Source: Clostridia bacterium (GTDB lineage: Bacteria > Bacillota > Clostridia > Oscillospirales > Acutalibacteraceae). Taken from it: a stretch of DNA of 64,000 bases. The notes under the pieces are model-generated. The model was not told where the DNA came from, ran no database searches, and was given only the letters and a program-made list of their open reading frames with translations. This document shows positions 43,077 to 52,249 of the stretch, one piece after another. Where the stretch lies: NCBI GenBank assembly GCA_017626295.1, contig JAGAJB010000013.1, positions 1 through 64,000 of the forward strand. The letters are read 5' to 3'. The translations under genes and the position numbers were made by a program. The first letter of the stretch is position 1; every line of letters begins with the position of its first letter.

Positions 43077-44117
43077 ATGAAAACATTAAAAAACTCGTTG
43101 GCTCTGTTACTTGTACTCGCAGTTGTTTTTTCTGTTGCTTCTTGCGGTAAAGGTGACGGAGATATTACGACCACCACTGCCGAAACGTTTAACAATAACT
43201 TTGTTCAGGATAACGTCACTAATATGACAGAAACTCTTGCGGTAACTGTTTTTGACAATAATCAGAACACCACGTACGCAGAAGTTCCCGCTACAGAGAA
43301 CGCACCTACCGAAATCATCACCCAAGCCCCCGAAACCGAGGGTTACACTCCCCCTGCTACCGTTGCACCGCAAGTTTCCGAAACCGTCAATACAAATATT
43401 GAAGACGTTACAGGGGTAGGCTCATATGCAAGCACCTACCAAGGCGTTGAGCAAACTGTTTTCTATCCCAAGAAAGCAGAAAACGGTAACGACGTGTACC
43501 CCGTTGTTGTTTTCGCTAACGGCACAGGGTTTGACTATAAAATATATGAAAATCTTCTTATAAAAATTGCCGAGGGCGGTTACATTGTTGTTGCCAACAG
43601 CGAAACAATGGCTGCAGACGGCACTGCACAGCGGGCATCACTTGACTTTATAATTTCCGAAAACGGCAACTCAGGAAGCGTACTGTACAATAATATTGAC
43701 ACTAACAACGTGGCTGCCGCAGGTCACTCACAGGGCGGCAGAAGTGCCGTAAATGCGGCTGCAGCGGATTCACGCTTTGACTGTGTTATTTCATTCGCAG
43801 GCAGTAACTTCCCCGAAGAAGCCGAAAAACTTTCCGCACCTGCTCTTTTTATGGCAGGCACACGGGATATGATAGTAAATGCTGATAAATGGGTTAAACC
43901 TGCATACGACGTATGCAAAGGCCCTGCGGTTTATGTTTCCCTCGTAAACGGTATTCACACAAGTTGTTGCTCTGACCCCGAAACATACACGCAATACGCT
44001 ATTGAATGGTTAAACATCTGGCTTAAGAACGACACAGGCGCAAAAGGCACTTTCCGAGGCGGCGGTGAACTTTCAAAGGACGGCGCCTGGACAGAGTTTT
44101 CCTGCAAAGGCATTTAA
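43077..44117 (+). CDS. Alpha/beta-hydrolase lipoprotein
   Basis: The 346-residue protein has a lipoprotein signal with lipobox VASC (about residues 20-23), then a 90-residue Thr/Asn/Glu/Pro-rich linker, and a hydrolase of the dienelactone/cutinase-like group from about 115. The nucleophile elbow is GHSQGG, the acid is probably the aspartate in MAGTRDMIV, and the histidine lies in VNGIHTSCC. It would sit on the outer face of the membrane and cleave an ester. GAGGAG precedes ATG 43077. It is a single gene; a weak hairpin follows at 44140. Confidence 0.85.
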   Translation: MKTLKNSLALLLVLAVVFSVASCGKGDGDITTTTAETFNNNFVQDNVTNMTETLAVTVFDNNQNTTYAEVPATENAPTEIITQAPETEGYTPPATVAPQVSETVNTNIEDVTGVGSYASTYQGVEQTVFYPKKAENGNDVYPVVVFANGTGFDYKIYENLLIKIAEGGYIVVANSETMAADGTAQRASLDFIISENGNSGSVLYNNIDTNNVAAAGHSQGGRSAVNAAAADSRFDCVISFAGSNFPEEAEKLSAPALFMAGTRDMIVNADKWVKPAYDVCKGPAVYVSLVNGIHTSCCSDPETYTQYAIEWLNIWLKNDTGAKGTFRGGGELSKDGAWTEFSCKGI

Positions 44118-44139
44118 TATATTTAACAAAAATCTTTTT

Positions 44140-44170
44140 TATAAAAGCCCGTTTTATAACAAATTTTTAG
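44140..44170 (+). terminator. Weak terminator-like hairpin
   Basis: TTATAAAA and TTTTATAA form an AT-only 8-bp stem around GCCCG, followed by CAAATTTTTAG. The stem is weak, so termination would be inefficient. Confidence 0.35.
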
Positions 44171-44207
44171 AACATTTCCACAGGGCAAAAAAAATGCCCG
44201 TCTGCCC

Positions 44208-44236
44208 TTGACATTAGGATAAAACAGTTTTAAAAT
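44208..44236 (+). promoter_or_regulatory. Promoter of purC
   Basis: TTGACA at 44208-44213 and TAAAAT at 44231-44236 with a 17-base spacer precede purC by about 57 bases. No purine riboswitch fold was recognised in the short leader. Confidence 0.65.
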
Positions 44237-44293
44237 TCATTATGTAAAAAAATTGATGCTACTGCTAAACAGCGGTTAGAAGGAGCGTTTAAA

Positions 44294-44977
44294 ATGAAAA
44301 AACTCTACGAAGGCAAAACCAAAGACGTTTACGAACTTGAAAACGGCAACTTTATGCTTAAGTTCAAAGACGATTGCACAGGCAAAGACGGCGTTTTCGA
44401 TCCCGGTGAAAACAGCGTTGGTCTTACCATTGAAGGTATCGGTAAAGAAAACCTTAAAACATCCATTTATTACTTTGATATGCTCAAAGAAGCAGGCATC
44501 AAAACTCACTATGTAAGTGCTGATGTTGAAAACGCTACTATGGAAGTTCTTCCCGGTAAAGTTTTCGGCCACGGTCTTGAAGTTATTTGCAGACTCGTTG
44601 CAACAGGCAGTTTCATCCGCAGATACGGCGAATATATTGAAGACGGTACAGTTCTCGAAGGCGGCTACGTTGAATGCACATTCAAAAACGACGCTAAGGG
44701 CGATCCCCTTGTTACAGGCGAAGGTCTTGCAGCACTCGGTGTTATGAGCCCCGCAATGTTCGAGAGTATGAAAGAACAGACACTCAAAATCACAAAGATT
44801 ATCGCTGATGACCTTAAAACTATCGGCCTTGACCTTTGGGATATTAAGTTCGAGTTCGGTTACAACAACGACGAAGTTATCCTTATCGACGAAATCGCTT
44901 CAGGTAATATGAGAGTTTACAAAGGCGATACAATCGTTGAACCCGTTGAACTTACAAAACTTATTTTAAATAGATAA
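44294..44977 (+). CDS. purC: Phosphoribosylaminoimidazole-succinocarboxamide synthase
   Basis: The 227-residue protein is SAICAR synthetase, which joins CAIR with aspartate using ATP in purine synthesis. Family marks are [12 protein letters not shown] at the start, [17 protein letters not shown] in the middle and [19 protein letters not shown] before the C-terminus. GAAGGAG lies upstream of ATG 44294. It is monocistronic here with its own promoter and a strong terminator, away from other pur genes. Length is normal for the family. Confidence 0.95.
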   Translation: MKKLYEGKTKDVYELENGNFMLKFKDDCTGKDGVFDPGENSVGLTIEGIGKENLKTSIYYFDMLKEAGIKTHYVSADVENATMEVLPGKVFGHGLEVICRLVATGSFIRRYGEYIEDGTVLEGGYVECTFKNDAKGDPLVTGEGLAALGVMSPAMFESMKEQTLKITKIIADDLKTIGLDLWDIKFEFGYNNDEVILIDEIASGNMRVYKGDTIVEPVELTKLILNR

Positions 44978-44984
44978 ATCAATG

Positions 44985-45030
44985 ATTACCCCCGTTGAAT
45001 TTCAAGAAATTCAACGGGGGTAATATTTTT
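44985..45030 (+). terminator. Terminator of purC
   Basis: A perfect 18-bp stem (ATTACCCCCGTTGAATTT and its complement) with a CAAG loop is followed by ATTTTTATT. Confidence 0.95.
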
Positions 45031-45264
45031 ATTCGCGTAAGATTACAATTAATAAAACTTTATAAGGTTGCGTGAAGAACGCAGTTTTAGCGAGCGACGC
45101 TGTATTTAGATACTGCGAGCGAACTAAAACAAGTTATTCGCGTAAGATTACAATTAATAAAACTTTATAAGGTTGCGTGAAGAACGCAGTTTTAGCGAGC
45201 GACGCTGTATTTAGATACTGCGAGCGAACTAAAACAAGTTATTCGCGTAAGATTATAAAGTTTT
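45031..45264. repeat. 105-bp tandem palindromic repeat, two copies plus a stub
   Basis: Two identical 105-base units occupy 45031-45135 and 45136-45240, and the first 15 bases of a third run to 45255. Each unit is internally an imperfect inverted repeat: AAGGTTGCGTGAAG and GTTTTAGCGAGC fold back on AACTAAAAC and TATTCGCGTAAG. The second copy together with the end of the neighbouring gene extends this to a 106-base palindrome (45159-45264) whose right arm contains the last codons and stop of the isomerase gene. No open frame fits the array. It may end the isomerase transcript. Confidence 0.9.
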
Positions 45265-46065
45265 AAGGTAATTTATGCTCATTTCGGCACATTCCATAGG
45301 TGTTTTACACATTGAGGGGTCGTCTTGCTCAACTACTACCCATTCTGCGCCTGCTTTTTCTGCGGAAGCGATAATCTTCTTCCAATCCTGAACACCGCTG
45401 CCAACGGGTCTGAACTCGAACGTGCTTGTATTTTCCTGTTCCTCTTCCTCAATACCTATAAGTTTGTAAAGAGGGCCGTTACCCTTTGAGCCGCTGAAAT
45501 CTTTAAGGTGAACAATGGGTGCTCTGCCTGTGTATTTCTCAACGTATGCTGCAGGTTCTTCGCCGCCTACGTTTACCCAGCAGGTGTCAATTTCTGTTTG
45601 AAGAAGGTCTGCGGGAACTGTATCGTAAAGAATATCAAGGGCATATTTGCCGTCAATTTTAAGGAATTCAAAATCGTGGTTGTGGTAGAGAAGTTGAATA
45701 CCCATTTCTTTTGCTGCTTCGCCGATTTTACGAATACCCTTAACTGTATCATCCCAACCCGCTGTACCGGGACGGCATTCCTCAGTAAGATAGGGAACAA
45801 CAACATATTTACAGCCTAAATCTTTGTAATCCTTAAGAACTTCCCCGGGATTTTCCAGCATATCATAATAAGGAACGTGAGCAGAAACAGGAACAATGCC
45901 TAAATCATCGCAGATTTTTTTAACCTCTGCGCCTGATTTTCCGAAAAGGCCTGCAAATTCAACACCTTCGTAGCCGAGTTCCTTAACTTTTTTAACCGTA
46001 CCTTCAAAATCTTTTTCCATATCGTCACGAACGGAATAAAGTTGTATGGCAATAGGTAATTTCAT
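45253..46065 (-). CDS. Sugar phosphate isomerase/epimerase (xylose isomerase-like TIM barrel)
   Basis: The 270-residue protein belongs to the AP-endonuclease-2 TIM-barrel fold shared by sugar isomerases and inositol-type epimerases. Marks are IAIQLYSVRDDM at the start, GVEFAGLFG, LLYHNHDFEF and TEIDTCWVNVGG with the metal-binding Glu, Asp and His. It is cytosolic. It stands alone between a palindromic repeat, which overlaps its stop, and the divergent phosphoglycerate mutase gene. The sugar cannot be read from the sequence. Confidence 0.8.
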   Translation of the reverse strand: MKLPIAIQLYSVRDDMEKDFEGTVKKVKELGYEGVEFAGLFGKSGAEVKKICDDLGIVPVSAHVPYYDMLENPGEVLKDYKDLGCKYVVVPYLTEECRPGTAGWDDTVKGIRKIGEAAKEMGIQLLYHNHDFEFLKIDGKYALDILYDTVPADLLQTEIDTCWVNVGGEEPAAYVEKYTGRAPIVHLKDFSGSKGNGPLYKLIGIEEEEQENTSTFEFRPVGSGVQDWKKIIASAEKAGAEWVVVEQDDPSMCKTPMECAEMSINYLKTL

Positions 46066-46180
46066 AATTTTTACTCCTTTATGTAAACAATTTCTATATG
46101 GTTATATTACTCTAATTACTCAAATAATTCAAGTACGTATTGTTATTTATGACAGATTTTATTTTTTGATTTCTTATTTA

Positions 46181-46210
46181 TTGACAAGTGGTAAAAAATA
46201 GTTGTATATT
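46181..46210 (+). promoter_or_regulatory. Promoter of the phosphoglycerate mutase gene
   Basis: TTGACA at 46181-46186 and TATATT at 46205-46210, with an 18-base spacer, precede the start by 33 bases. Confidence 0.6.
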
Positions 46211-46243
46211 ATTATAAAACCCAAATGAAATGAGGTAATACCT

Positions 46244-47452
46244 ATGAAATATATTGTTGTTTTATACGACGGAATGGCGGACTACCCTGTTCCCGCATTA
46301 GACGGCAAAACGCCAATGGAATTGGCTGAAAAGCCTTTACTTGATAAACTTGCAAGAAACGGCGAAGTTGGTCTTGTAAAAACTGTTGCAGACGGTTTAA
46401 AACCCGGCAGTGACATTGCCAATATGAGCGTTCTCGGTTACAATCCCAAAGAATGTTACACAGGCCGTTCACCCCTTGAGGCAGTAAGTATCGGAGTTAA
46501 TATGCTCGACTCTGACATTATCTTCCGCTGCAACCTTGTTACACTTTCTGACGAAGAAAATTATGAAGATAAAACTATGGTTGATTACAGCGCAGGCGAT
46601 ATTTCCACCGCTGAAGCCGCTGAAATTATTAAGAGTGTGGAAGAGCATTTCGGTAACGATATTTTCGCCTTTTACAGCGGTGTTGCGTACCGTCATTGTC
46701 TTGTGTGGCACAACGGCACACTTGACCTGGGTAAACTTACACCTCCCCACGACATTTCGGGTAAAGTTATAGGGGAACATCTTTCCGACAGCGAAAATGC
46801 AAAAGAACTTATAGGAATGATGAAAAAAAGTTACGATTTTCTTATGGAACACCCTGTTAACAAAAAGAGAATTGCTGAGGGCAAACGCCCCGCTAACTCA
46901 ATCTGGCTTTGGGGCGAAGGCACAAAACCTTCACTCCCCGATTTCAAAGAGAAATACGGTCTTGACGGCTCAATAATCTCTGCGGTTGACCTTCTTAAAG
47001 GTATTGCAAAATGTGCAGGTATGGACGCCCCCGAAGTAGAAGGTGCAACAGGTTACATTGACACAAACTTTGACGGCAAGGCAGAATGTGCAATAAGCGA
47101 ACTCGAAAATAAAGATTTCGTTTACATACATATTGAAGCACCCGACGAATGCGGTCACAGAAATGAGCCCGAAAACAAAGTTAAATCAATTGAACTTATT
47201 GATGAAAAAGTTCTCGGCAAACTTCTTCCCGCTTTGGAAAAATACGAAGATTATAAAATTATGGTACTCCCCGACCACCCCACACCCATTGTTACAATGA
47301 CTCACGCAGGTGACGCAGTACCCTTTATGATTTACCAAAAGTCAAAAGCAACTGACAACGGCATTGAGTCCTTCAACGAGATTACCGCAAAAAATACAGG
47401 TAATTACATTGAAGTAGGTTACACTTTGATGGATAAATTTATAAAGGAATAA
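46244..47452 (+). CDS. apgM: Cofactor-independent phosphoglycerate mutase, archaeal (ApgM) type
   Basis: The 402-residue enzyme interconverts 3- and 2-phosphoglycerate without 2,3-BPG. It belongs to the alkaline-phosphatase superfamily. The N-terminal metal site is YIVVLYDGMADYP, the catalytic serine lies in DIANMSVLGYNP, and the C-terminal metal residues are in HIEAPDECGHR and LPDHPTP. It is shorter than the bacterial GpmI (about 510 residues), which identifies the archaeal-type branch that many Clostridia also carry. ATGAGGT lies upstream of ATG 46244. It is monocistronic with its own promoter and terminator. Confidence 0.9.
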   Translation: MKYIVVLYDGMADYPVPALDGKTPMELAEKPLLDKLARNGEVGLVKTVADGLKPGSDIANMSVLGYNPKECYTGRSPLEAVSIGVNMLDSDIIFRCNLVTLSDEENYEDKTMVDYSAGDISTAEAAEIIKSVEEHFGNDIFAFYSGVAYRHCLVWHNGTLDLGKLTPPHDISGKVIGEHLSDSENAKELIGMMKKSYDFLMEHPVNKKRIAEGKRPANSIWLWGEGTKPSLPDFKEKYGLDGSIISAVDLLKGIAKCAGMDAPEVEGATGYIDTNFDGKAECAISELENKDFVYIHIEAPDECGHRNEPENKVKSIELIDEKVLGKLLPALEKYEDYKIMVLPDHPTPIVTMTHAGDAVPFMIYQKSKATDNGIESFNEITAKNTGNYIEVGYTLMDKFIKE

Positions 47453-47459
47453 AAAACAG

Positions 47460-47494
47460 AAACCAAGAAAGAAACAACTCTTTCTTGGTTTTAT
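47460..47494. terminator. Terminator between apgM and yunB
   Basis: AAACCAAGAAAG pairs with CTTTCTTGGTTT over 12 bp around an eight-base loop. The right arm touches the yunB stop codon, so both convergent genes use it. Confidence 0.85.
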
Positions 47495-48180
47495 TCATTT
47501 CTGACATAATATGAATTCGGCACTTCTCCTACTATAATTGTTTCAACAAGAATTATGGTTTCGTCAACACTTTCATTCAAATGGCAAAGTCCCATATATG
47601 CGTGGGCTGATGCCTGAACGTCAAGGTAAATTGTGTGGCGTGTCTGGTTAATGCCTGCACTTTCAAATTTTGAAACAACGTCCGTAACAGCAAAACCGTA
47701 AATGGTTGCGGTTACGTTTATATTAAACATTTCGCTGTCTAAAAAGGCAAAACCGATTATCGCCCCCAAGGGTATGGGTACTTCTGTTTTATCAAATTTT
47801 GAAAGTCTGTCGGAACATCCGTCGGATAAATCTGCCTTGTAGCCGTTTATGTATGCGCTTTTTAAAGTTATGGCGGCTATTGAGCCGTCGGGATTTTTTT
47901 CGATATTCACCATATCGCTGTACTGTACTCCCAATTCGTCAACAATTTCATTAACGGTGCGGTCAAGTACGTTTGACAATGAGTTTTTCAGTGCATTTCC
48001 GCCCACGGTTTCAATTACTGGTCGCATTTTAATATCACAAATCACGGAACAGATGGAAATCACTAAAAATATTGAAACTATTCTGAATAGAATTATTTGC
48101 CGTTTCTTTTTAAAATAAAACCTTTTAGCCCGTACAGGCGGCGGCCTTTTAAGCCTCGGTTTAAAATAAAATTTCACCAT
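47491..48180 (-). CDS. yunB: Sporulation protein YunB-like
   Basis: The 229-residue protein has a basic N-terminus, one membrane span at about residues 30-52 and a beta-rich outer domain. The C-terminal pattern with the strands FESAGINQTRHTIYLDV and ETIIVGEVPNSYY is the mark of YunB, a membrane protein controlled by sigma-E and needed for efficient sporulation in Bacillus. ATG 48180 is preferred over upstream GTG/TTG codons. It lies alone at the end of the iorB terminator region. It supports spore formation together with sigG and cotJ. Confidence 0.85.
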   Translation of the reverse strand: MVKFYFKPRLKRPPPVRAKRFYFKKKRQIILFRIVSIFLVISICSVICDIKMRPVIETVGGNALKNSLSNVLDRTVNEIVDELGVQYSDMVNIEKNPDGSIAAITLKSAYINGYKADLSDGCSDRLSKFDKTEVPIPLGAIIGFAFLDSEMFNINVTATIYGFAVTDVVSKFESAGINQTRHTIYLDVQASAHAYMGLCHLNESVDETIILVETIIVGEVPNSYYVRNE

Positions 48181-48210
48181 AACTCTCACCAATATATTAT
48201 ATGTAGCAAT

Positions 48211-48251
48211 AAAAAAGATGCACCCTGTTTTTTACAGAGTGCATCTTTTTT
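48211..48251 (-). terminator. Terminator of the T-box/ior operon
   Basis: AAAAAAGATGCAC pairs with GTGCATCTTTTTT over 13 bp, with an inner CTGT/ACAG stem. It directly follows the iorB stop codon. Confidence 0.9.
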
Positions 48252-48820
48252 TATTGATTATAACCCAACTCAAATGCTTTAAGGTTCATTTCAAGGAACT
48301 TTTCGGGGACACAGGCTTTAACCGCGTCAAGCCAGATTTCCTTGTCAATATCGGTATTCTTAGCCATAGCGCCGATAAGAACAACGTTTGTTGCCTTAGG
48401 TGACCCAGCCTCTACTGCAAGGGGAAGTGCATCAAGTTCAACTACCGAAGCCCCTGCTGCCCTAACAGCATCAAGAACACCGTCGGGATATACGCTGTCG
48501 CCGATAACTACTGACATAGGGTCGATTTTCTGAGTATTCACAATAACCTTGCCGTCGGGTTTAAGGCAAGAAAGCCATCTTGCAGCCTCAAGTTGTTCAA
48601 ATGCGAGGATAAGGTCTGCTTCACCCTCACCAACAACAGGTGAATAAACCTTTTCACCGTATTTAACGTATGTAACAACTGAGCCACCGCGCTGACTCAT
48701 ACCGTGAACTTCGGAAACTTTCACGTCGTAACCCTTTGAAAGAAGTGCGCTGCCTAAAATACGGCTTGCAAGAAGTGTACCCTGTCCGCCAACGCCGACA
48801 ATCATAATTGCTTTATTCAT
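48251..48820 (-). CDS. iorB: Indolepyruvate:ferredoxin oxidoreductase, beta subunit
   Basis: The 189-residue protein is the small subunit of the arylpyruvate:ferredoxin oxidoreductase. It has the gamma-type 2-oxoacid oxidoreductase fold with GVGGQGTLLASRILG at the start and SEVHGMSQRGGSVV. Together with IorA it interconverts indole-, phenyl- or 4-hydroxyphenylpyruvate and the aryl-acetyl-CoA. AGGAGAG lies before ATG 48820. It is the last gene of the T-box operon, 18 bases after iorA. Confidence 0.93.
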   Translation of the reverse strand: MNKAIMIVGVGGQGTLLASRILGSALLSKGYDVKVSEVHGMSQRGGSVVTYVKYGEKVYSPVVGEGEADLILAFEQLEAARWLSCLKPDGKVIVNTQKIDPMSVVIGDSVYPDGVLDAVRAAGASVVELDALPLAVEAGSPKATNVVLIGAMAKNTDIDKEIWLDAVKACVPEKFLEMNLKAFELGYNQ

Positions 48821-48838
48821 AATATACGCTCTCCTTTC

Positions 48839-50572
48839 TTATTCAATAGCACCGAATTTGCAAAGTTGTGAACAAACGTTGCAACCGAGGCATTGTGTGA
48901 AATCGATTTCTGCTTTACCGTCTTTCATACTGATAGCGGGGCAACCGATTTTCATACACATTTTACAGGACTTACATTTATCTTTATTTACTTTAAGAGG
49001 CGGATTATGTTTAACCGTCTTGAGAAGTGCGCAAGGTCTTCTTGAAATAACTACCGCAGGAGCGTTAAGTGAAAGTGCCTTGCCAATATTAGTATAGCAG
49101 TCATCAAGGTCATAGGGGTCAACTACAAACACATTGTTTATACCAACCGCTCCACAGAGTTTTTCAAGGCTTACTGCCGCTGCAGGCTCGCCTTTAATAT
49201 TATAACCTGTGGTGGGATTCTGCTGATGGCCTGTCATGCCTGTAATACTGTTATCAAGAATAATTGTAACAGAATTACTGTTGTTGTATGCAATATCAAT
49301 AAGGCCTGTAATACCCGAATGGATAAAGGTTGAGTCACCGATAACCGCAACGCTCTTGTTTGCTTTGTCGGGGTCTGCAAGGTTTCTGCCGTGAAGCCCC
49401 GAAACGCTGCCACCCATACAGAGAACAGTATCAATCATACCGAGGGGTTTAGAAGCACCGAGAGTATAGCAACCAATATCACCGCTAACGGTAACACCGA
49501 GTTTTTTAAGAGAATAGAAAAGACCTCTGTGAGGACAACCTGCGCAAAGAACAGGAGGTCTTTGGGGAATTTCAACGTCTGCTTTAAGCGATTTGCTTTC
49601 TTCACCGAGAATTACTTTTCTGATAAGACCCTGTGAATATTCGCCGAGAAGTGTGAAAGCGGATTTACCGATAACCTCCACACCGATTTTACGGCAATGG
49701 GTTTCAATGTAATCATCAAGTTCTTCAAGAACGTAAACTGTTTCACATTCATTGCAGAAATCTTTAATAAGTTTTTCGGGAAGAGGATAAACACAACCGA
49801 GTTTAAGGTAAGATGCCTTATCGCCCAACGCCTCTTTTGCGTATTCATAGCAAATACCCGAAGTAATAACACCGATTTTCTTATCGTTGTATTCAACTGT
49901 GTTAAGTCCGTTTTCAACGGCTTCAGTTTCGCAGTATTCAACCTGTTTGAGAATACGTTTTTCAACAACTACGTGTTTAACCTTTGCGTTTGCAGGTACC
50001 ATTACGTATTTCTGCGCATTTTTCTCGTAAGTTTTAAGGCCGTTATCAACCCTTTCGCCTACTTCTGCAAGGCTTCTTGAGTGTGAAACGCGGGTTGTAA
50101 GACGAAGAAGAACAGGTGTATCAAAACGCTCTGAAAGTTGGAATGCGAGTTTTGAATATTTAAGGCATTCGTCAGAATCGGAAGGCTCAAGCATCATAAT
50201 CTTTGAAGCCTGTGCATAGTGACGGCTGTCCTGCTCATTCTGTGAAGAGTGCATACCGGGGTCATCTGCAACAACAATAACAAGACCTGCATTAACGCCT
50301 GTATATGAAGATGTGAAAAGCGGGTCTGCCGCTACGTTAAGACCAACGTGTTTCATAGCGCAGAATGAACGCGCACCTGCAACCGCCGCACCGAAAGCGA
50401 CTTCACAAGCCACCTTTTCGTTTGGAGCCCATTCACTTGTAATTTCATCATATTTTGCAATACATTCGGTAACTTCTGTGCTGGGAGTACCGGGGTAACT
50501 TGAAGCAACTCGGCAACCTGCCTCATAAAGACCGCGGGCAACTGCTTCGTTACCTAATAAAAGTTTTTTCAT
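48839..50572 (-). CDS. iorA: Indolepyruvate:ferredoxin oxidoreductase, alpha subunit
   Basis: The 577-residue protein is the catalytic subunit. It has an N-terminal pyrimidine domain (GNEAVARGLYEAGCRVASSY), the TPP-binding domain with GDIGCYTLG and GDSTFIHSGITGL, and a C-terminal ferredoxin domain with cysteine clusters CKSCKMCMKIGCP and CLGCNVCSQLCKFG for two [4Fe-4S] centres. All motifs are intact. The enzyme is oxygen-sensitive and marks an anaerobe. It lies between the acyl-CoA ligase (16 bases) and iorB (18 bases). The reaction is reversible, and the T-box leader points to the reductive, amino-acid-making direction. Confidence 0.95.
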   Translation of the reverse strand: MKKLLLGNEAVARGLYEAGCRVASSYPGTPSTEVTECIAKYDEITSEWAPNEKVACEVAFGAAVAGARSFCAMKHVGLNVAADPLFTSSYTGVNAGLVIVVADDPGMHSSQNEQDSRHYAQASKIMMLEPSDSDECLKYSKLAFQLSERFDTPVLLRLTTRVSHSRSLAEVGERVDNGLKTYEKNAQKYVMVPANAKVKHVVVEKRILKQVEYCETEAVENGLNTVEYNDKKIGVITSGICYEYAKEALGDKASYLKLGCVYPLPEKLIKDFCNECETVYVLEELDDYIETHCRKIGVEVIGKSAFTLLGEYSQGLIRKVILGEESKSLKADVEIPQRPPVLCAGCPHRGLFYSLKKLGVTVSGDIGCYTLGASKPLGMIDTVLCMGGSVSGLHGRNLADPDKANKSVAVIGDSTFIHSGITGLIDIAYNNSNSVTIILDNSITGMTGHQQNPTTGYNIKGEPAAAVSLEKLCGAVGINNVFVVDPYDLDDCYTNIGKALSLNAPAVVISRRPCALLKTVKHNPPLKVNKDKCKSCKMCMKIGCPAISMKDGKAEIDFTQCLGCNVCSQLCKFGAIE

Positions 50573-50588
50573 TATTAAGTACCTCTTT

Positions 50589-52241
50589 TTATTTTTTCTT
50601 TATTTCATTCTGTGAAGCAACAAGGCTTTCACCGCAATAAATTTCACGAAGTTTCGGTTTTTCGATTTTACCTGTGGGGTTTCGGGGAACATCCGCAAAA
50701 ATTATCTTTCTGGGACGTTTGTATCTGGGCATATCGTAACAGAAATCGTTAATATCATCTTCTGTAAGTGTCATACCCTCTTTAACTTCAATAACCGCCG
50801 CCGCAATTTCACCAAGACGCGCGTCGGGTAAACCGATAACCGCAACGTCTTTGATTGCATCGTGCTTGCGTAAGAAGTCCTCAATCTGAACAGGGTAAAG
50901 ATTTTCACCACCGGAAATAATAACGTCTTTTTTACGGTCAACAAGGAATATGAAACCGTCCTCATCCTCCTGAGCCATATCGCCCGTAAAGAGCCAGCCG
51001 TCTGCGAGAACGTCGTTTGTTGCTTTTTCATCTTTGTAATAGCAAAGCATTACACCGGGGCCTTTAACAGCAAGTTCGCCCACTTCACCGCGGGGAACGG
51101 TTGCGCCATGTTCGTCAACAATCTTTACTTCCCAACCGTAGCCTGCTTTACCGATTGCACCCACTTTATGTACGTTTTCAACGCCCAGATGAACACAACC
51201 GGGGCCGATAGATTCGCTGAGACCGTAGTTAGTGTCATACTGATGATGGGGGAAAATATTCAACCATCTTTTAATAAGGCTGGGGGGAACAGGCTGTGCG
51301 CCAATGTGCATAAGGCGCCATTGAGAGAGTTCATATTCACTTAAATCTATTTCTCCGCTGTCAATTGCATCTAAAATATCCTGCGCCCACGGAACAAGAA
51401 GCCACACTATTGTGCAATGCTCTTTGCTGGCGGTATCAATAATCCACTTGGGTTTTGTACCCTTAAGAAGAACTGCCTTACTGCCTGCAACAAGAGAGCC
51501 GAACCAATGCATCTTTGCGCCTGTGTGATAAAGGGGCGGTATGCAAAGGAAAACGTCATCCCTACCCTGTGAATGATGGGCCTGCTCTGTTTTTGCGGCG
51601 TGAACAAGGCTTCTGTGTGCGTGAAGAATCGCTTTCGGGAAACCTGTTGTACCCGACGAGAAGTAAACCGCCGCTTCATCATCGTCACTAAGTGCAACGT
51701 CGGGTGCTTTTGAAGAACAGTACGTAACAAGTCTGTCGTAACTTTCTGCGAACGTGGGGCAATCTTCACCCACGTAGAAAGTATATTTAACATCGGGGAT
51801 TCTGTGGCTAATCTCTTCAACACGGCCTGTAAACTCAGGTCCGAAAACAAGCACGTCACTGTCGGAGAGTTTAAGGCAGTATTTGATTTCATCCGCAGTA
51901 TAACGGTAGTTAAGCGGTACTGCAAGCGCACCCGCTTTAAGTATACCGAAATATATGGGAAGCCATTCAAGACCGTTCATAAGAAGAATAGCAACTCTGT
52001 CACCTTTCTTTATGCCCCTTGAAAGAAGGAGGTTTGCAAAACGATTTGCTTTTTTATCAAAATCGCCCCAGGTAAGTTCTCTTCTGCCTGCATTCAATGT
52101 ATTAGGCTCAACAAGAGAATACTCACGCCAGGTCTGGCGGTTTTTTTCCTGAATATCAGGGTTAATTTCAACAAGGGCTACTTCGTCCTTATAATTCTTT
52201 GCATTATTTACAAGATATTCCGTAATAGGCAAAACTTTCAT
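50589..52241 (-). CDS. AMP-forming acyl-CoA ligase, probably aryl-acetate specific
   Basis: The 550-residue enzyme is a class I adenylate-forming ligase with YFSSGTTGFPKAILHAH (ATP loop), GWLFTGDMAQ and a C-terminal NPTGKIEKPKL lysine. It resembles medium- or long-chain acyl-CoA ligases more than PaaK-type phenylacetate ligases. It is the first gene of the T-box operon with iorA and iorB. Because the enzyme spends ATP to make a CoA thioester, this context suggests activation of 4-hydroxyphenylacetate or a related aryl acid for IorAB. AAAAGGA precedes ATG 52241. A fatty acid substrate cannot be excluded. Confidence 0.8.
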   Translation of the reverse strand: MKVLPITEYLVNNAKNYKDEVALVEINPDIQEKNRQTWREYSLVEPNTLNAGRRELTWGDFDKKANRFANLLLSRGIKKGDRVAILLMNGLEWLPIYFGILKAGALAVPLNYRYTADEIKYCLKLSDSDVLVFGPEFTGRVEEISHRIPDVKYTFYVGEDCPTFAESYDRLVTYCSSKAPDVALSDDDEAAVYFSSGTTGFPKAILHAHRSLVHAAKTEQAHHSQGRDDVFLCIPPLYHTGAKMHWFGSLVAGSKAVLLKGTKPKWIIDTASKEHCTIVWLLVPWAQDILDAIDSGEIDLSEYELSQWRLMHIGAQPVPPSLIKRWLNIFPHHQYDTNYGLSESIGPGCVHLGVENVHKVGAIGKAGYGWEVKIVDEHGATVPRGEVGELAVKGPGVMLCYYKDEKATNDVLADGWLFTGDMAQEDEDGFIFLVDRKKDVIISGGENLYPVQIEDFLRKHDAIKDVAVIGLPDARLGEIAAAVIEVKEGMTLTEDDINDFCYDMPRYKRPRKIIFADVPRNPTGKIEKPKLREIYCGESLVASQNEIKKK

Positions 52242-52249
52242 TCCTTTTC

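Noticed and set aside
44118-44293. Purine riboswitch before purC
   Set aside because: No conserved three-way junction sequence was seen, and the distance between promoter and start is too short for an aptamer plus expression platform.
45031-45255. Possible CRISPR array
   Set aside because: The two 105-base units are directly adjacent and identical through their whole length, with no unique spacers and no cas genes.
51407-51970. 187-codon open frame inside the acyl-CoA ligase gene
   Set aside because: It is in another frame of the same strand as a complete ligase gene with all motifs, and has no ribosome site.
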